NCBI GenBank assembly: GCA_900321845.1
Contig: ONXT01000200.1
Location: forward strand, 1 to 5,069
From: an uncultured Bacteroidales bacterium
GTDB taxonomy: Bacteria > Bacteroidota > Bacteroidia > Bacteroidales > WCHB1-69
Direction of reading: 5' to 3'
Length of the DNA stretch: 5,069 nucleotides
Shown here: piece after piece, positions 1-5,069 of the stretch
Numbering within the stretch: the first letter of the stretch is position 1
Layout: each line of letters opens with the position of its first letter
The notes under the pieces: model-generated
Told to the model about the DNA's origin: nothing
What the model saw: only the letters and a program-made list of their open reading frames with translations
The model's database searches: none
Position numbers and translations under genes: made by a program

Positions 1-891
1 GATATAGATGCTACAGGCATTGTTCTCCTCGCTTTGTTCGAGGTCGTCGAGCAGGCCTTTGCTCTTCAGGTATCTCGCACCAATCGTCGCCAGTTCCATC
101 AGACAGCGGCTTTTGTGTTCGCGATGAAGCTCCGTGCGGATTTTCTGCCACAGGTCCAAACTATCGGACAGCTCCTCCTTCATGAAACTATCGTCAATCT
201 TGATTTCAGTGATTTCGGAAGTGAAGGTGGTGTGACGGCAGTGGTCGCTCCAATAGGTATCGAGGATGCGCAGCTCCGTATCGGTGGGATTTCTGCCCTC
301 CTTGGTGAAATAGTCGGCAATCACGCGCAGGTCGTCGGCATTGATGGAGAGGCCGAGTTGTTGGCGCAAAGCATCGAAATCCTTCGTCTCAAGGAAGCCG
401 TCGAGCACACCCACCTGCTTCATCTCTGCAGGTTCGGAAGCGGTGAGAACATCAAGGTTCTTTTCGCGACATTCTACTGCATTAATGAGGTAATGCTTGA
501 TTTTCTGCAAATCGGCATCACTCAGATCATCATCGAAAATGTATAGCTTGGCACTCTTGATTTCAATCTGGGCATCCGGTTCGATGAGATGGACGCAGTC
601 CACAGCACTTGAAGCCCGCTGGTCGAACTGTCCGGGGATGAACTCCACCGCAAGGAACCGCTTGCCCTCCAGCGGACATTCGTCCTTCACTTCATCGGTG
701 ACGCGCTCGCCGAATACGGAGTACCGGCATTTTTCCAATAGACCGGAAGAGAAGCCAAACAGGTCGTAAACATTGATGTAACGCAACGACAAAAGCTGCA
801 TCGAGAGGTTCTCGTTAAGTTCTTTGCGCAGGCTTTCCGCCTCGACTCTGAACCCCGGGAGCTTCTCGACATAAATTCTGTAATTGTTCAT
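1..891 (-). CDS. purL: Phosphoribosylformylglycinamidine (FGAM) synthase, long form; N-terminal part, runs off the left edge
   Basis: The reverse strand is open from an ATG at 891-889 to base 1, giving 297 codons with no stop; the C-terminus lies outside the window. The protein is an ATP- and glutamine-dependent cytoplasmic enzyme that converts FGAR to FGAM, the fourth step of purine synthesis. The start MNNYRIYVEKLPGF leads into the N-terminal PurS-like domain. Residues 80-92 (LAVEFIPGQFDQR) match the family's conserved VEYLPGQFDQR-type block. Residues 201-223 contain NPTDTELR followed by TYWSDHCRHTTF, the hallmark of the linker and first synthetase domain; this wording is the one I associate with the long PurL of Bacteroidota and Clostridia. 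The full family protein is about 1200-1300 residues, so roughly a quarter is visible. It is the last visible gene of folD-purC-purE-purL, 111 bases downstream of purE, and I see no promoter of its own. Identity is very secure; only the C-terminus is unseen. Confidence 0.95.
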   Translation of the reverse strand, partial: MNNYRIYVEKLPGFRVEAESLRKELNENLSMQLLSLRYINVYDLFGFSSGLLEKCRYSVFGERVTDEVKDECPLEGKRFLAVEFIPGQFDQRASSAVDCVHLIEPDAQIEIKSAKLYIFDDDLSDADLQKIKHYLINAVECREKNLDVLTASEPAEMKQVGVLDGFLETKDFDALRQQLGLSINADDLRVIADYFTKEGRNPTDTELRILDTYWSDHCRHTTFTSEITEIKIDDSFMKEELSDSLDLWQKIRTELHREHKSRCLMELATIGARYLKSKGLLDDLEQSEENNACSIYI

Positions 892-917
892 GGTTTTAGT
901 GAAAAGTGATTCATGTT

Positions 918-1000
918 CTGTGAACAGAATGTCATTGGATCGCTTGAATGCATTTTGCAATCATGGAAACGATTCAACGACAGCGTTCACTGTTCACAGA
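918..1000 (-). repeat. 11-bp inverted repeat (61-base spacing) in the purE-purL spacer, one arm inside a short palindrome
   Basis: TCTGTGAACAG at 918-928 is the exact reverse complement of CTGTTCACAGA at 990-1000. The left arm also sits inside its own palindrome, TTCTGT-GA-ACAGAA at 916-929. A second copy of GTTCAC lies beside the right arm (985-990 and 992-997). In the mRNA the arms could pair to enclose most of the purE-purL leader just before the purL start codon. Alternatively the double-stranded sites could be operators. There is no U-tract, so it is not a simple intrinsic terminator. The repeat is seen directly; its function is inferred. Confidence 0.6.
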
Positions 1001-1002
1001 TG

Positions 1003-1470
1003 TCAGATCACTGTATTTTCAATTTTTGAAGTTTGTTTTTGACGGAATTCTTTTAGTTTCTGACGCAGGTCTGCATCTTGCAGGGCGAGGATTTCGATGG
1101 CGAGCAGGGCGGCGTTTTTCGCGCCGTTCACCGCGACGGTAGCCACGGGAATGCCCGACGGCATCTGCACGGTGGCGAGGAGTGCGTCCATGCCACCGAA
1201 GGATTTGGAGTAGATCGGAACGCCGATGACTGGCAGCGTGGTGTAGGCAGCGGTGACGCCTGCGAGATGTGCCGCGCCGCCTGCGCCTGCGATGATCACG
1301 CCGATGCCTCTGTCGGCGGCCGATTCAGCCCATTCGCACAACAAATGCGGTGCGCGGTGGGCACTGATGACTCTTTTTTCAAACTCCACCCCAAACTCGG
1401 TAAGAGCGTCGAATGCAGCCTGCATGACCTCCAAGTCACTGGTGGATCCCATGATTACGCCAATTTTCAT
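1003..1470 (-). CDS. purE: N5-carboxyaminoimidazole ribonucleotide mutase, class I PurE
   Basis: This 155-residue protein is close to the usual PurE length of about 160-170. In class I enzymes it moves the carboxylate of N5-CAIR to make CAIR in purine synthesis, acting as a cytoplasmic octamer with PurK as partner; PurK is not in this window. The N-terminal GSTSD at residues 8-12 is the phosphate-binding loop. SAHRAP at 36-41 carries His38, equivalent to the catalytic histidine (His45 in E. coli). AGAGGAAHLAG at 61-71 and GGMDALLATVQMP at 92-104 complete the active-site signature. SAHRAP and AGAGGAAHL favour class I over the class II AIR carboxylase. The ATG at 1470 begins MKIGVIMGSTSD, exactly where the family starts. 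It is preceded by no Shine-Dalgarno sequence. It lies 62 bases after purC and 111 bases before purL, all in one direction, so it is probably cotranscribed with them. Confidence 0.96.
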   Translation of the reverse strand: MKIGVIMGSTSDLEVMQAAFDALTEFGVEFEKRVISAHRAPHLLCEWAESAADRGIGVIIAGAGGAAHLAGVTAAYTTLPVIGVPIYSKSFGGMDALLATVQMPSGIPVATVAVNGAKNAALLAIEILALQDADLRQKLKEFRQKQTSKIENTVI

Positions 1471-1492
1471 ATCGATAAGGATAGGTTAAGGA

Positions 1493-1518
1493 GACAGATG
1501 CACGGTTTTGCGTCTGTC
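1493..1518 (-). repeat. Intercistronic hairpin between purC and purE
   Basis: GACAGA at 1493-1498 pairs with TCTGTC at 1513-1518, and the stem continues with GCA (1500-1502) against TGC (1509-1511). Only one position (1499/1512) is unpaired or wobble, depending on strand, and the loop is 6 bases. It begins 15 bases after the purC stop codon. The transcript downstream reads TCCTTAACC rather than a run of U, so it looks like an intercistronic processing or mRNA-stability hairpin rather than a terminator. The pairing is visible; the role is inferred. Confidence 0.55.
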
Positions 1519-1532
1519 CTGACTTTATGACA

Positions 1533-2216
1533 TTATTTTGCGAAGAACAATTTTGACAAAGTCATCGGTTCGATGTATTCGCCGTTTTTATAGACGCGCA
1601 TGTTGCCGGAGGCGATTTCGTCGATGAGCATCACATCTCCGTTGGCATCGTAACCGAATTCGAATTTGATGTCATAGAGGTCCAGACCTTTGGCTTTCAA
1701 GTCGTCAGCGACGATACGGGTGATTTTCTTGGTCATCTCCTTGATGTCGTCGTATTGTTTGCCAGTCATGATGTTGAGGGCGATAAGGGCGTCCTTGGTT
1801 ACGAGCGGGTCGCCTTTTTCATCGTTTTTGAAGGTCATTTCCACATATTCGGGGAGGTCTGAGGCGCTTTCAATGTACTCGCCATAGCGACGGAAGAAGC
1901 TGCCGACAGCCTTGTAGCGGCAGATCACTTCGAGGCCGTGTCCGAACACCTTGGCAGGAAGAACTTCCATGGTAACATCGTCCATGTTGGCTTTGACGAA
2001 GTGGGTCTTGATGCCTTGCGCGTTGATTTTCTCGAAGAAGTACTCGGTCATGCGGAGGTTGATGAGACCGACACCAGCGATTGTGAGTCCGATGCTGTTT
2101 TCACCTGGATCGAACTTTCCGTCTTTTCCGGTGCAGTCATCTTTGAATTTCAACAGATAGTTGCCGTTTTCCAATTCGAAAACATTTTTGGTTTTGCCAG
2201 TGTAAACTAATTTCAT
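1533..2216 (-). CDS. purC: Phosphoribosylaminoimidazole-succinocarboxamide (SAICAR) synthase
   Basis: This ATP-dependent cytoplasmic ligase joins CAIR and aspartate to form SAICAR, the step directly after PurE. It has 227 residues, near the E. coli length of 237, so it belongs to the short form. The N-terminal YTGKTKNVFE (residues 5-14) is the ATP-binding strand-turn. Next come EVICRYKAVGSFFRRYG and the nucleotide-binding block DIKFEFGYDANGDVMLIDEI near the C-terminus. The ending SGNMRVYKNGEYIEPM is, from memory, characteristic of the Clostridia-type PurC. Many Bacteroidales instead use a longer PurC of roughly 310 residues, so this copy may have been acquired (inference). The ATG at 2216 is preceded by the A-rich stretch TTTTCAAAACA, normal for Bacteroidota. 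The gene follows folD by 24 bases and precedes purE by 62 bases, so it should be part of the same transcript. Confidence 0.96.
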   Translation of the reverse strand: MKLVYTGKTKNVFELENGNYLLKFKDDCTGKDGKFDPGENSIGLTIAGVGLINLRMTEYFFEKINAQGIKTHFVKANMDDVTMEVLPAKVFGHGLEVICRYKAVGSFFRRYGEYIESASDLPEYVEMTFKNDEKGDPLVTKDALIALNIMTGKQYDDIKEMTKKITRIVADDLKAKGLDLYDIKFEFGYDANGDVMLIDEIASGNMRVYKNGEYIEPMTLSKLFFAK

Positions 2217-2240
2217 TGTTTTGAAAATTTAATTAGGTTA

Positions 2241-3101
2241 TTAATGTTGTTTATTTATGTTATGGATGTAACATTCGATTGTGTTTTCCATCAGCATGGC
2301 GATGGTCATGGGGCCCACGCCGCCGGGGACGGGGGTGATGTAGCTGGCGACCTCCTTGACGTGCTCGAAATCGACGCCTCCCCACACTTTCCCCTGCTCG
2401 TCGCGGTAGAGCCCGACATCGATGACGATAGCGCCAGGTTTGACCATATCAGCCGTTATTAAATGCTTTCGGCCAACTGCTACAAGGAGCACATCGGCCG
2501 AAAGGGTATAGTTTTTAAGGTTTTGCGTGAAGGTGTGCGTAATGGTCACCGTGGCGTTTTCTCGCAGGAGCAAGGCGGCTGTGGGTTTGCCTACTATGTT
2601 GCCCCTGCCAACCACAACTGCCCGTTTGCCCGCAAGGTCCAACTTGGCTTCTTTCAACAGGCGCATAATCCCCTTCGGTGTACATGGCACGATGCACTTT
2701 TCGCCCTGCCAGAGCGACACCACATTCAGCGGGTGAAATCCGTCCACGTCCTTCTCTCGCACTATCGCTTCAATGATCGTCTGCTCGCAGATATGCTCGG
2801 GTAGCGGAAGCTGCACCAAGATGGCATCCACTTCCGGATCCTCATTGAGCTTGTATATAATATGTAGAAGCTCGGTTTCGGAAATCGATTCGTCGAATTC
2901 CATCAGACGACCTTCCAAGCCGATGGCTTCACAAGCCTTGATTTTACTCCTTACATAAATCTGACTGTCAGGATTGTTGCCCACTAAAACGACTGTTAGG
3001 GTTGGACGTCGCCCGTTTTGAAAAAAAAGGGTTTGCACTTTGTCCCTCATGCTCTCTTTCAGCTGATTGGACAAAGCTCTGCCATCTAAAATAAAACTCA
3101 T
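2241..3101 (-). CDS. folD: Bifunctional methylenetetrahydrofolate dehydrogenase / methenyltetrahydrofolate cyclohydrolase
   Basis: FolD oxidises 5,10-methylene-THF with NADP and hydrolyses the product to 10-formyl-THF, the formyl donor for the GAR and AICAR transformylase steps. It acts in the cytoplasm as a dimer. The 286-residue length is normal. The catalytic domain has Tyr49 and Lys53 in YVRSKIKA, Gln97 in VQLPLP, and Asp120 in KDVDGFHPLN, matching the Tyr/Lys/Gln/Asp set of the family. The Rossmann domain carries GRGNIVGKP at 165-173 and the C-terminal signature TPVPGGVGPMT at 256-266. Two unusual positions are Gly167, where GRSNIVG normally has Ser, and Gly242, where the common form is GDV. 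The first gene after a Bacteroides-type promoter, it appears to head the folD-purC-purE-purL operon. The ATG at 3101 starts MSFILDGRALS, the expected family N-terminus. Confidence 0.96.
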   Translation of the reverse strand: MSFILDGRALSNQLKESMRDKVQTLFFQNGRRPTLTVVLVGNNPDSQIYVRSKIKACEAIGLEGRLMEFDESISETELLHIIYKLNEDPEVDAILVQLPLPEHICEQTIIEAIVREKDVDGFHPLNVVSLWQGEKCIVPCTPKGIMRLLKEAKLDLAGKRAVVVGRGNIVGKPTAALLLRENATVTITHTFTQNLKNYTLSADVLLVAVGRKHLITADMVKPGAIVIDVGLYRDEQGKVWGGVDFEHVKEVASYITPVPGGVGPMTIAMLMENTIECYIHNINKQH

Positions 3102-3355
3102 AATTTGAGTGTGTTTTGGTAGGGTTTTTGGAAGTGCAAAAGTACATTTATTTTTTGTTTTGCAACAAATGTTTTTAATTATATTTACTAACTTGAATTA
3201 TTATCAAAACTAATTGATTAATAATGTTTTATAATAATTATTAACAAAATCATACAATTGCTTTCATAAAATGTTAAAACATCTCCCTCCTTTGCAACAG
3301 GCAAAAGCAGCACCATAAATGCTCAAAACGCTCGTCGCCATTTAACAATTGCCAA
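3102..3355. other. A/T-rich intergenic region without a recognisable gene
   Basis: This stretch lies between folD and the CDF remnant and is far richer in A/T than the flanking genes. It holds the folD promoter and an 8-bp inverted repeat (TTAATAAT at 3218-3225, ATTATTAA at 3237-3244). It also has two copies of TTTGCAACA (3159-3167 and 3291-3299), the first overlapping the promoter's -33 region. I see no coding frame, tRNA or known riboswitch. The inverted repeat could easily arise by chance in such A/T-rich DNA. Confidence 0.5.
3137..3169 (-). promoter_or_regulatory. Bacteroidota-type promoter for the folD-pur operon
   Basis: Read on the reverse strand, TTTG at 3169-3166 is followed after 21 bases by TACTTTTG at 3144-3137. 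This matches the Bacteroides consensus of a -33 TTTG and a -7 TAnnTTTG with about 19-21 bases between them. Transcription would begin near 3130, leaving a leader of roughly 30 bases before the folD ATG. No other TAnnTTTG in this spacer has a properly placed -33 element. The match is visible; activity is inferred. Confidence 0.6.
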
Positions 3356-3389
3356 TTTGTTCGTATTTGGGAGAAATGATGTATTTTTG
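3356..3389 (+). promoter_or_regulatory. Probable Bacteroidota-type promoter pointing into the CDF remnant
   Basis: TTTG at 3356-3359 is followed, after 22 bases, by TATTTTTG at 3382-3389, a full match to the -7 TAnnTTTG consensus with spacing one base longer than usual. Transcription would start around 3396, after the first ATG of the long frame (3357) but before ATGs at 3425 and 3456. This suggests that the promoter once served a gene starting at 3425 or later. Confidence 0.45.
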
Positions 3390-3626
3390 CAAGTCGATTT
3401 TTTTAAAATTAAACCTCGTCGCACATGTCAAACCAATCTTCAGAAAATCCTCCAAATGCATGGATTCTATATGGACACCACGCGAAAGACCATCTCCTTC
3501 GACATTATTCCCGACTTTTCCACCCCTGACCGGCATGCACTTCGCGATGAAATCCTGTGCGAAATCCAGAAGTCGTATCCTGACTATATTATTAACATCA
3601 ACCTCGACTCCGACTTCAGCGACTGA
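3357..3626 (+). pseudogene. Remnant of a cation diffusion facilitator (CDF) transporter: C-terminal cytoplasmic domain only
   Basis: This is the only plus-strand frame with convincing protein content. Its last 56 residues, from the internal ATG at 3456, begin MHGFYMD. They continue with TISFDIIPDF, an acidic helix ending in YPDY, and the terminal LDSDFSD. This is the strand-strand-helix-strand pattern and wording I recognise from the cytoplasmic C-terminal domain of CDF (zinc/iron/manganese efflux) transporters of Bacteroidota. Full proteins are about 300 residues with six membrane helices; none are present here. The upstream part (3357-3440) has no family resemblance and probably is not translated, because the likely transcription start lies near 3396. 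The domain frame itself has no stop or frameshift over about 60 codons. It could therefore be a recent deletion scar or a very small expressed protein. It converges with the thioesterase gene, leaving 28 bases between the two stop codons. Family assignment is from memory of motifs. Confidence 0.5.
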
Positions 3627-3654
3627 TTTCGCCCTTCTATTCTATCTTCACTCT

Positions 3655-4110
3655 TCACTCGTCGCTTGGGAGTTGACCTTGTAGCACCTTCTTAATTAGT
3701 GCATCGTACTCCGACGCATCTCTTGTTAGTGCGCAGATGCGTCCGTCCTTCACGAAGCAGTGCGTGGAGGTGGCTATCGCCGCGATGGTGTTGGCGGTGG
3801 CGTTGCGGATGGTGTACTCGAAGATAATCTTCACACCTGTGTATTTGGCGATGTCGATGTCTATTTCGATGAGGTCGGAATAGGTGCTTGGATGCTTGTA
3901 CTCGATGTTGATGCCGACGACGGGCGAAACAATGCCGTCATCCTCCATTTTGCGGAACGAAAGTCCGATGCTGTCGAGGAGGAATATGCGCGCCTCTTCC
4001 AGCCATTTAATGTAATTGGAGTGATGGGTGATGCCCATCTTGTCGGTTTCGTGGTAATGAACGGTGCGATGATATGTGAACATGTCCAAGTTATTTGATT
4101 CCGCGCTCAT
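3655..4110 (-). CDS. Acyl-CoA thioesterase, 4-hydroxybenzoyl-CoA/YbgC-FadM type (hotdog fold)
   Basis: This predicted cytoplasmic enzyme hydrolyses an acyl-CoA or aryl-CoA thioester; the substrate cannot be read from the sequence. It has 151 residues, normal for single-domain hotdog thioesterases. The N-terminal signature, residues 19-41, reads YHETDKMGITHHSNY followed by IKWLEEAR. Asp23 corresponds to the catalytic aspartate of the 4HBT family, followed by the conserved His30, Asn32 and Glu39. The following VVGINIEYKHPSTYSDLIEI and the KIIFEYTI strand complete the fold. The ATG at 4110 overlaps the end of mltG by 20 bases. An internal ATG at 4083 (residue 10, MFTYHRTV) starts 7 bases after the mltG stop, has an A-rich leader and fits the usual family N-terminus better, so it may be the true start. 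Either way it is probably coupled to mltG. The wording resembles Firmicutes homologues. No transmembrane segment or signal peptide is seen. Confidence 0.88.
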   Translation of the reverse strand: MSAESNNLDMFTYHRTVHYHETDKMGITHHSNYIKWLEEARIFLLDSIGLSFRKMEDDGIVSPVVGINIEYKHPSTYSDLIEIDIDIAKYTGVKIIFEYTIRNATANTIAAIATSTHCFVKDGRICALTRDASEYDALIKKVLQGQLPSDE

Positions 4111-5069
4111 TCAATGCACGCTGGTATTTTCGCGCATTCTTCTGATGCTCGGCGTAGGTTACAGCAAAATTGTGCGCGCCGGAGAAATCCTCTTTCGCAC
4201 ACATATACAGGTAATTATGATGTTCGTAATGCAAAACGGCATCAATGGAAGATGTTGCGGGAATTCGGATCGGACCCGGAGGCAAGCCTTTGTAAATATA
4301 CGTGTTATAAGGCGATTGGGTGCGCAAATGTCCGGAAAGTATCCGCTTCAAAGCGAAGTCACCAACCGCAAACTTGACGGTCGGGTCGGCTTGCAACAGC
4401 ATGTTCTTGTGCAAGCGGTTCATATACAGCCCCGCAATGCGCGGTTTCTCAAAATCGCGGTAGTTCTCCTCCTCCACTATCGAAGCCAGCGTCATCACTT
4501 CCAGCGGCGATAGACCGATCTCCTCAGCTTCTGCCAAACGCTCGTCAGACCATAACTTACTATAATAATTGTACATCTTGTCGAAGAATTCCTCGGCTGA
4601 AATGTCGTAATAAAGCTCGTAGGTGTCGGGACGGAAAGCCGCAATCGCTGTTTCGGGGGTGAGCCCGTATCGACTAAGGAATCGCTTATTCTCCATTAAA
4701 TCAGACAGTTCTGACCAGTCGAACAGAAAATCGCACTTCGAAAGTTTGCTGATAAGTTGGCTTTTGGTACGAACGCTGCCGAAGCTGAATTTCACAGGAT
4801 AATGCGAGCCGCGTCGTATTTTCCAAAGAATATGCAGGTTGCAAGTTCCCTTGTCAAAGACGTATTTCCCAGGCTTGACCGCCTTATGGTAAACCAATTT
4901 GCTGGCAAGCAGAAGGGTTGCCGAGCTTTTCAAGCCGTCGCTATCCTGCTCCATCTGGGAGAAAAAGGCAGCCGTTGGGGTATCTTCCGTCACTTTGATA
5001 GTGATTTTGTGGTTGGTATTCGGCCAAAGGAAGATGGCGACCATCAAGGCTGCCAGTGCGATGGCTACC
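4091..5069 (-). CDS. mltG: Endolytic peptidoglycan transglycosylase MltG (YceG-like); N-terminal start beyond the right edge
   Basis: MltG is a membrane-anchored lytic transglycosylase that cuts nascent glycan strands in the periplasm and so sets their length. The open frame continues to base 5069, and the first visible residues (VAIALAALMVAIFLW, reading the TTG at 5047 as either Leu or a start) form a hydrophobic N-terminal membrane helix. The true start therefore lies outside. About 325 residues are visible, nearly all of a normal protein of about 340. Counting from the TTG, FRPDTYELYY (138-147) is followed by LASIVEEEN (187-195), where Glu194 aligns with the catalytic glutamate (Glu218 in E. 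coli). After it come LLQADPTVKFAVGDF, SPYNTYIYKGLPPGPI and YLYMCAKEDFSGAHNFA, the conserved C-terminal blocks. This C-terminal half closely follows Bacteroidales MltG as I remember it. The stop codon overlaps the thioesterase start region, suggesting one transcript whose promoter is beyond the window. Confidence 0.95.
   Translation of the reverse strand, partial: VAIALAALMVAIFLWPNTNHKITIKVTEDTPTAAFFSQMEQDSDGLKSSATLLLASKLVYHKAVKPGKYVFDKGTCNLHILWKIRRGSHYPVKFSFGSVRTKSQLISKLSKCDFLFDWSELSDLMENKRFLSRYGLTPETAIAAFRPDTYELYYDISAEEFFDKMYNYYSKLWSDERLAEAEEIGLSPLEVMTLASIVEEENYRDFEKPRIAGLYMNRLHKNMLLQADPTVKFAVGDFALKRILSGHLRTQSPYNTYIYKGLPPGPIRIPATSSIDAVLHYEHHNYLYMCAKEDFSGAHNFAVTYAEHQKNARKYQRALNERGIK

Noticed and set aside
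34..546. Plus-strand open frame of 170 codons
   Set aside because: It is antisense to purL, whose reverse-strand translation is an unmistakable FGAM synthase. It shows no family motif of its own.
1493..1518. Intrinsic terminator after purC
   Set aside because: The stem is good, but no run of U follows it on the minus-strand transcript, and purE continues in the same direction.
1078..1530. Plus-strand open frame of 150 codons opposite purE
   Set aside because: It is rich in Cys, His, Gly and Arg in the pattern expected from the complement of the purE gene, and it runs into the intergenic hairpin. It is a shadow frame.
2463..2804. Plus-strand open frame of 113 codons opposite folD
   Set aside because: It overlaps the well-supported FolD coding sequence and has no recognisable domain.
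3205..3212. Second TAnnTTTG element (TAGTTTTG on the minus strand) upstream of folD
   Set aside because: There is no TTTG at the right distance; the nearest CAAA on the plus strand is 32 bases away.
3218..3244. 8-bp A/T inverted repeat as a terminator or regulatory hairpin
   Set aside because: The arms contain only A and T, and the surrounding sequence is equally A/T-rich, so chance pairing is likely.
3342..3536. Minus-strand open frame of 64 codons
   Set aside because: It is the complement of the CDF-like frame, shows no motif, and has no convincing upstream signal.
3760..4513. Plus-strand frames opposite the thioesterase and mltG
   Set aside because: Both reverse-strand genes carry full family signatures. 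The plus frames are compositional shadows.

Overview
The window looks like chromosomal DNA from a member of the Bacteroidota, most likely the order Bacteroidales. Three things point there. The endolytic transglycosylase MltG has a C-terminal half that reads as a typical Bacteroidales MltG. The start codons are preceded by A/T-rich stretches rather than Shine-Dalgarno sequences. Two good matches to the Bacteroides promoter (TTTG at -33, TAnnTTTG at -7) lie in the one sizeable intergenic region. Almost everything is encoded on the minus strand.

Right block, about 3655 to 5069 (minus strand): mltG, whose N-terminal start lies beyond the window, is followed by a small 4-hydroxybenzoyl-CoA-type (hotdog) thioesterase. 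The two genes overlap by 20 bases or abut within 7 bases, depending on which thioesterase start is used, so they are probably cotranscribed.

Middle, about 3102 to 3654: a very A/T-rich spacer carries a minus-strand promoter for folD. Beside it is a short plus-strand reading frame whose last 55-60 residues look like the end of a cation diffusion facilitator (CDF) metal transporter, with no membrane domain. It appears to be a gene remnant with its own promoter.

Left block, 1 to 3101 (minus strand): folD, purC, purE and the first 297 codons of purL follow each other in the same direction with spacers of 24, 62 and 111 bases. Together they form a one-carbon/purine biosynthesis operon. FolD makes 10-formyl-tetrahydrofolate, which the two formyl-transfer steps of purine synthesis consume. 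PurL makes FGAM, PurE makes CAIR and PurC makes SAICAR. The purL gene runs off the left edge.

The most interesting signals are the CDF C-terminal remnant, inverted repeats with CTGT/ACAG cores in both spacers flanking purE, and the impression that FolD, PurC and PurE resemble Firmicutes-type versions more than the usual Bacteroidales ones. I see no CRISPR array, tRNA, rRNA, insertion sequence or unmistakably new system.
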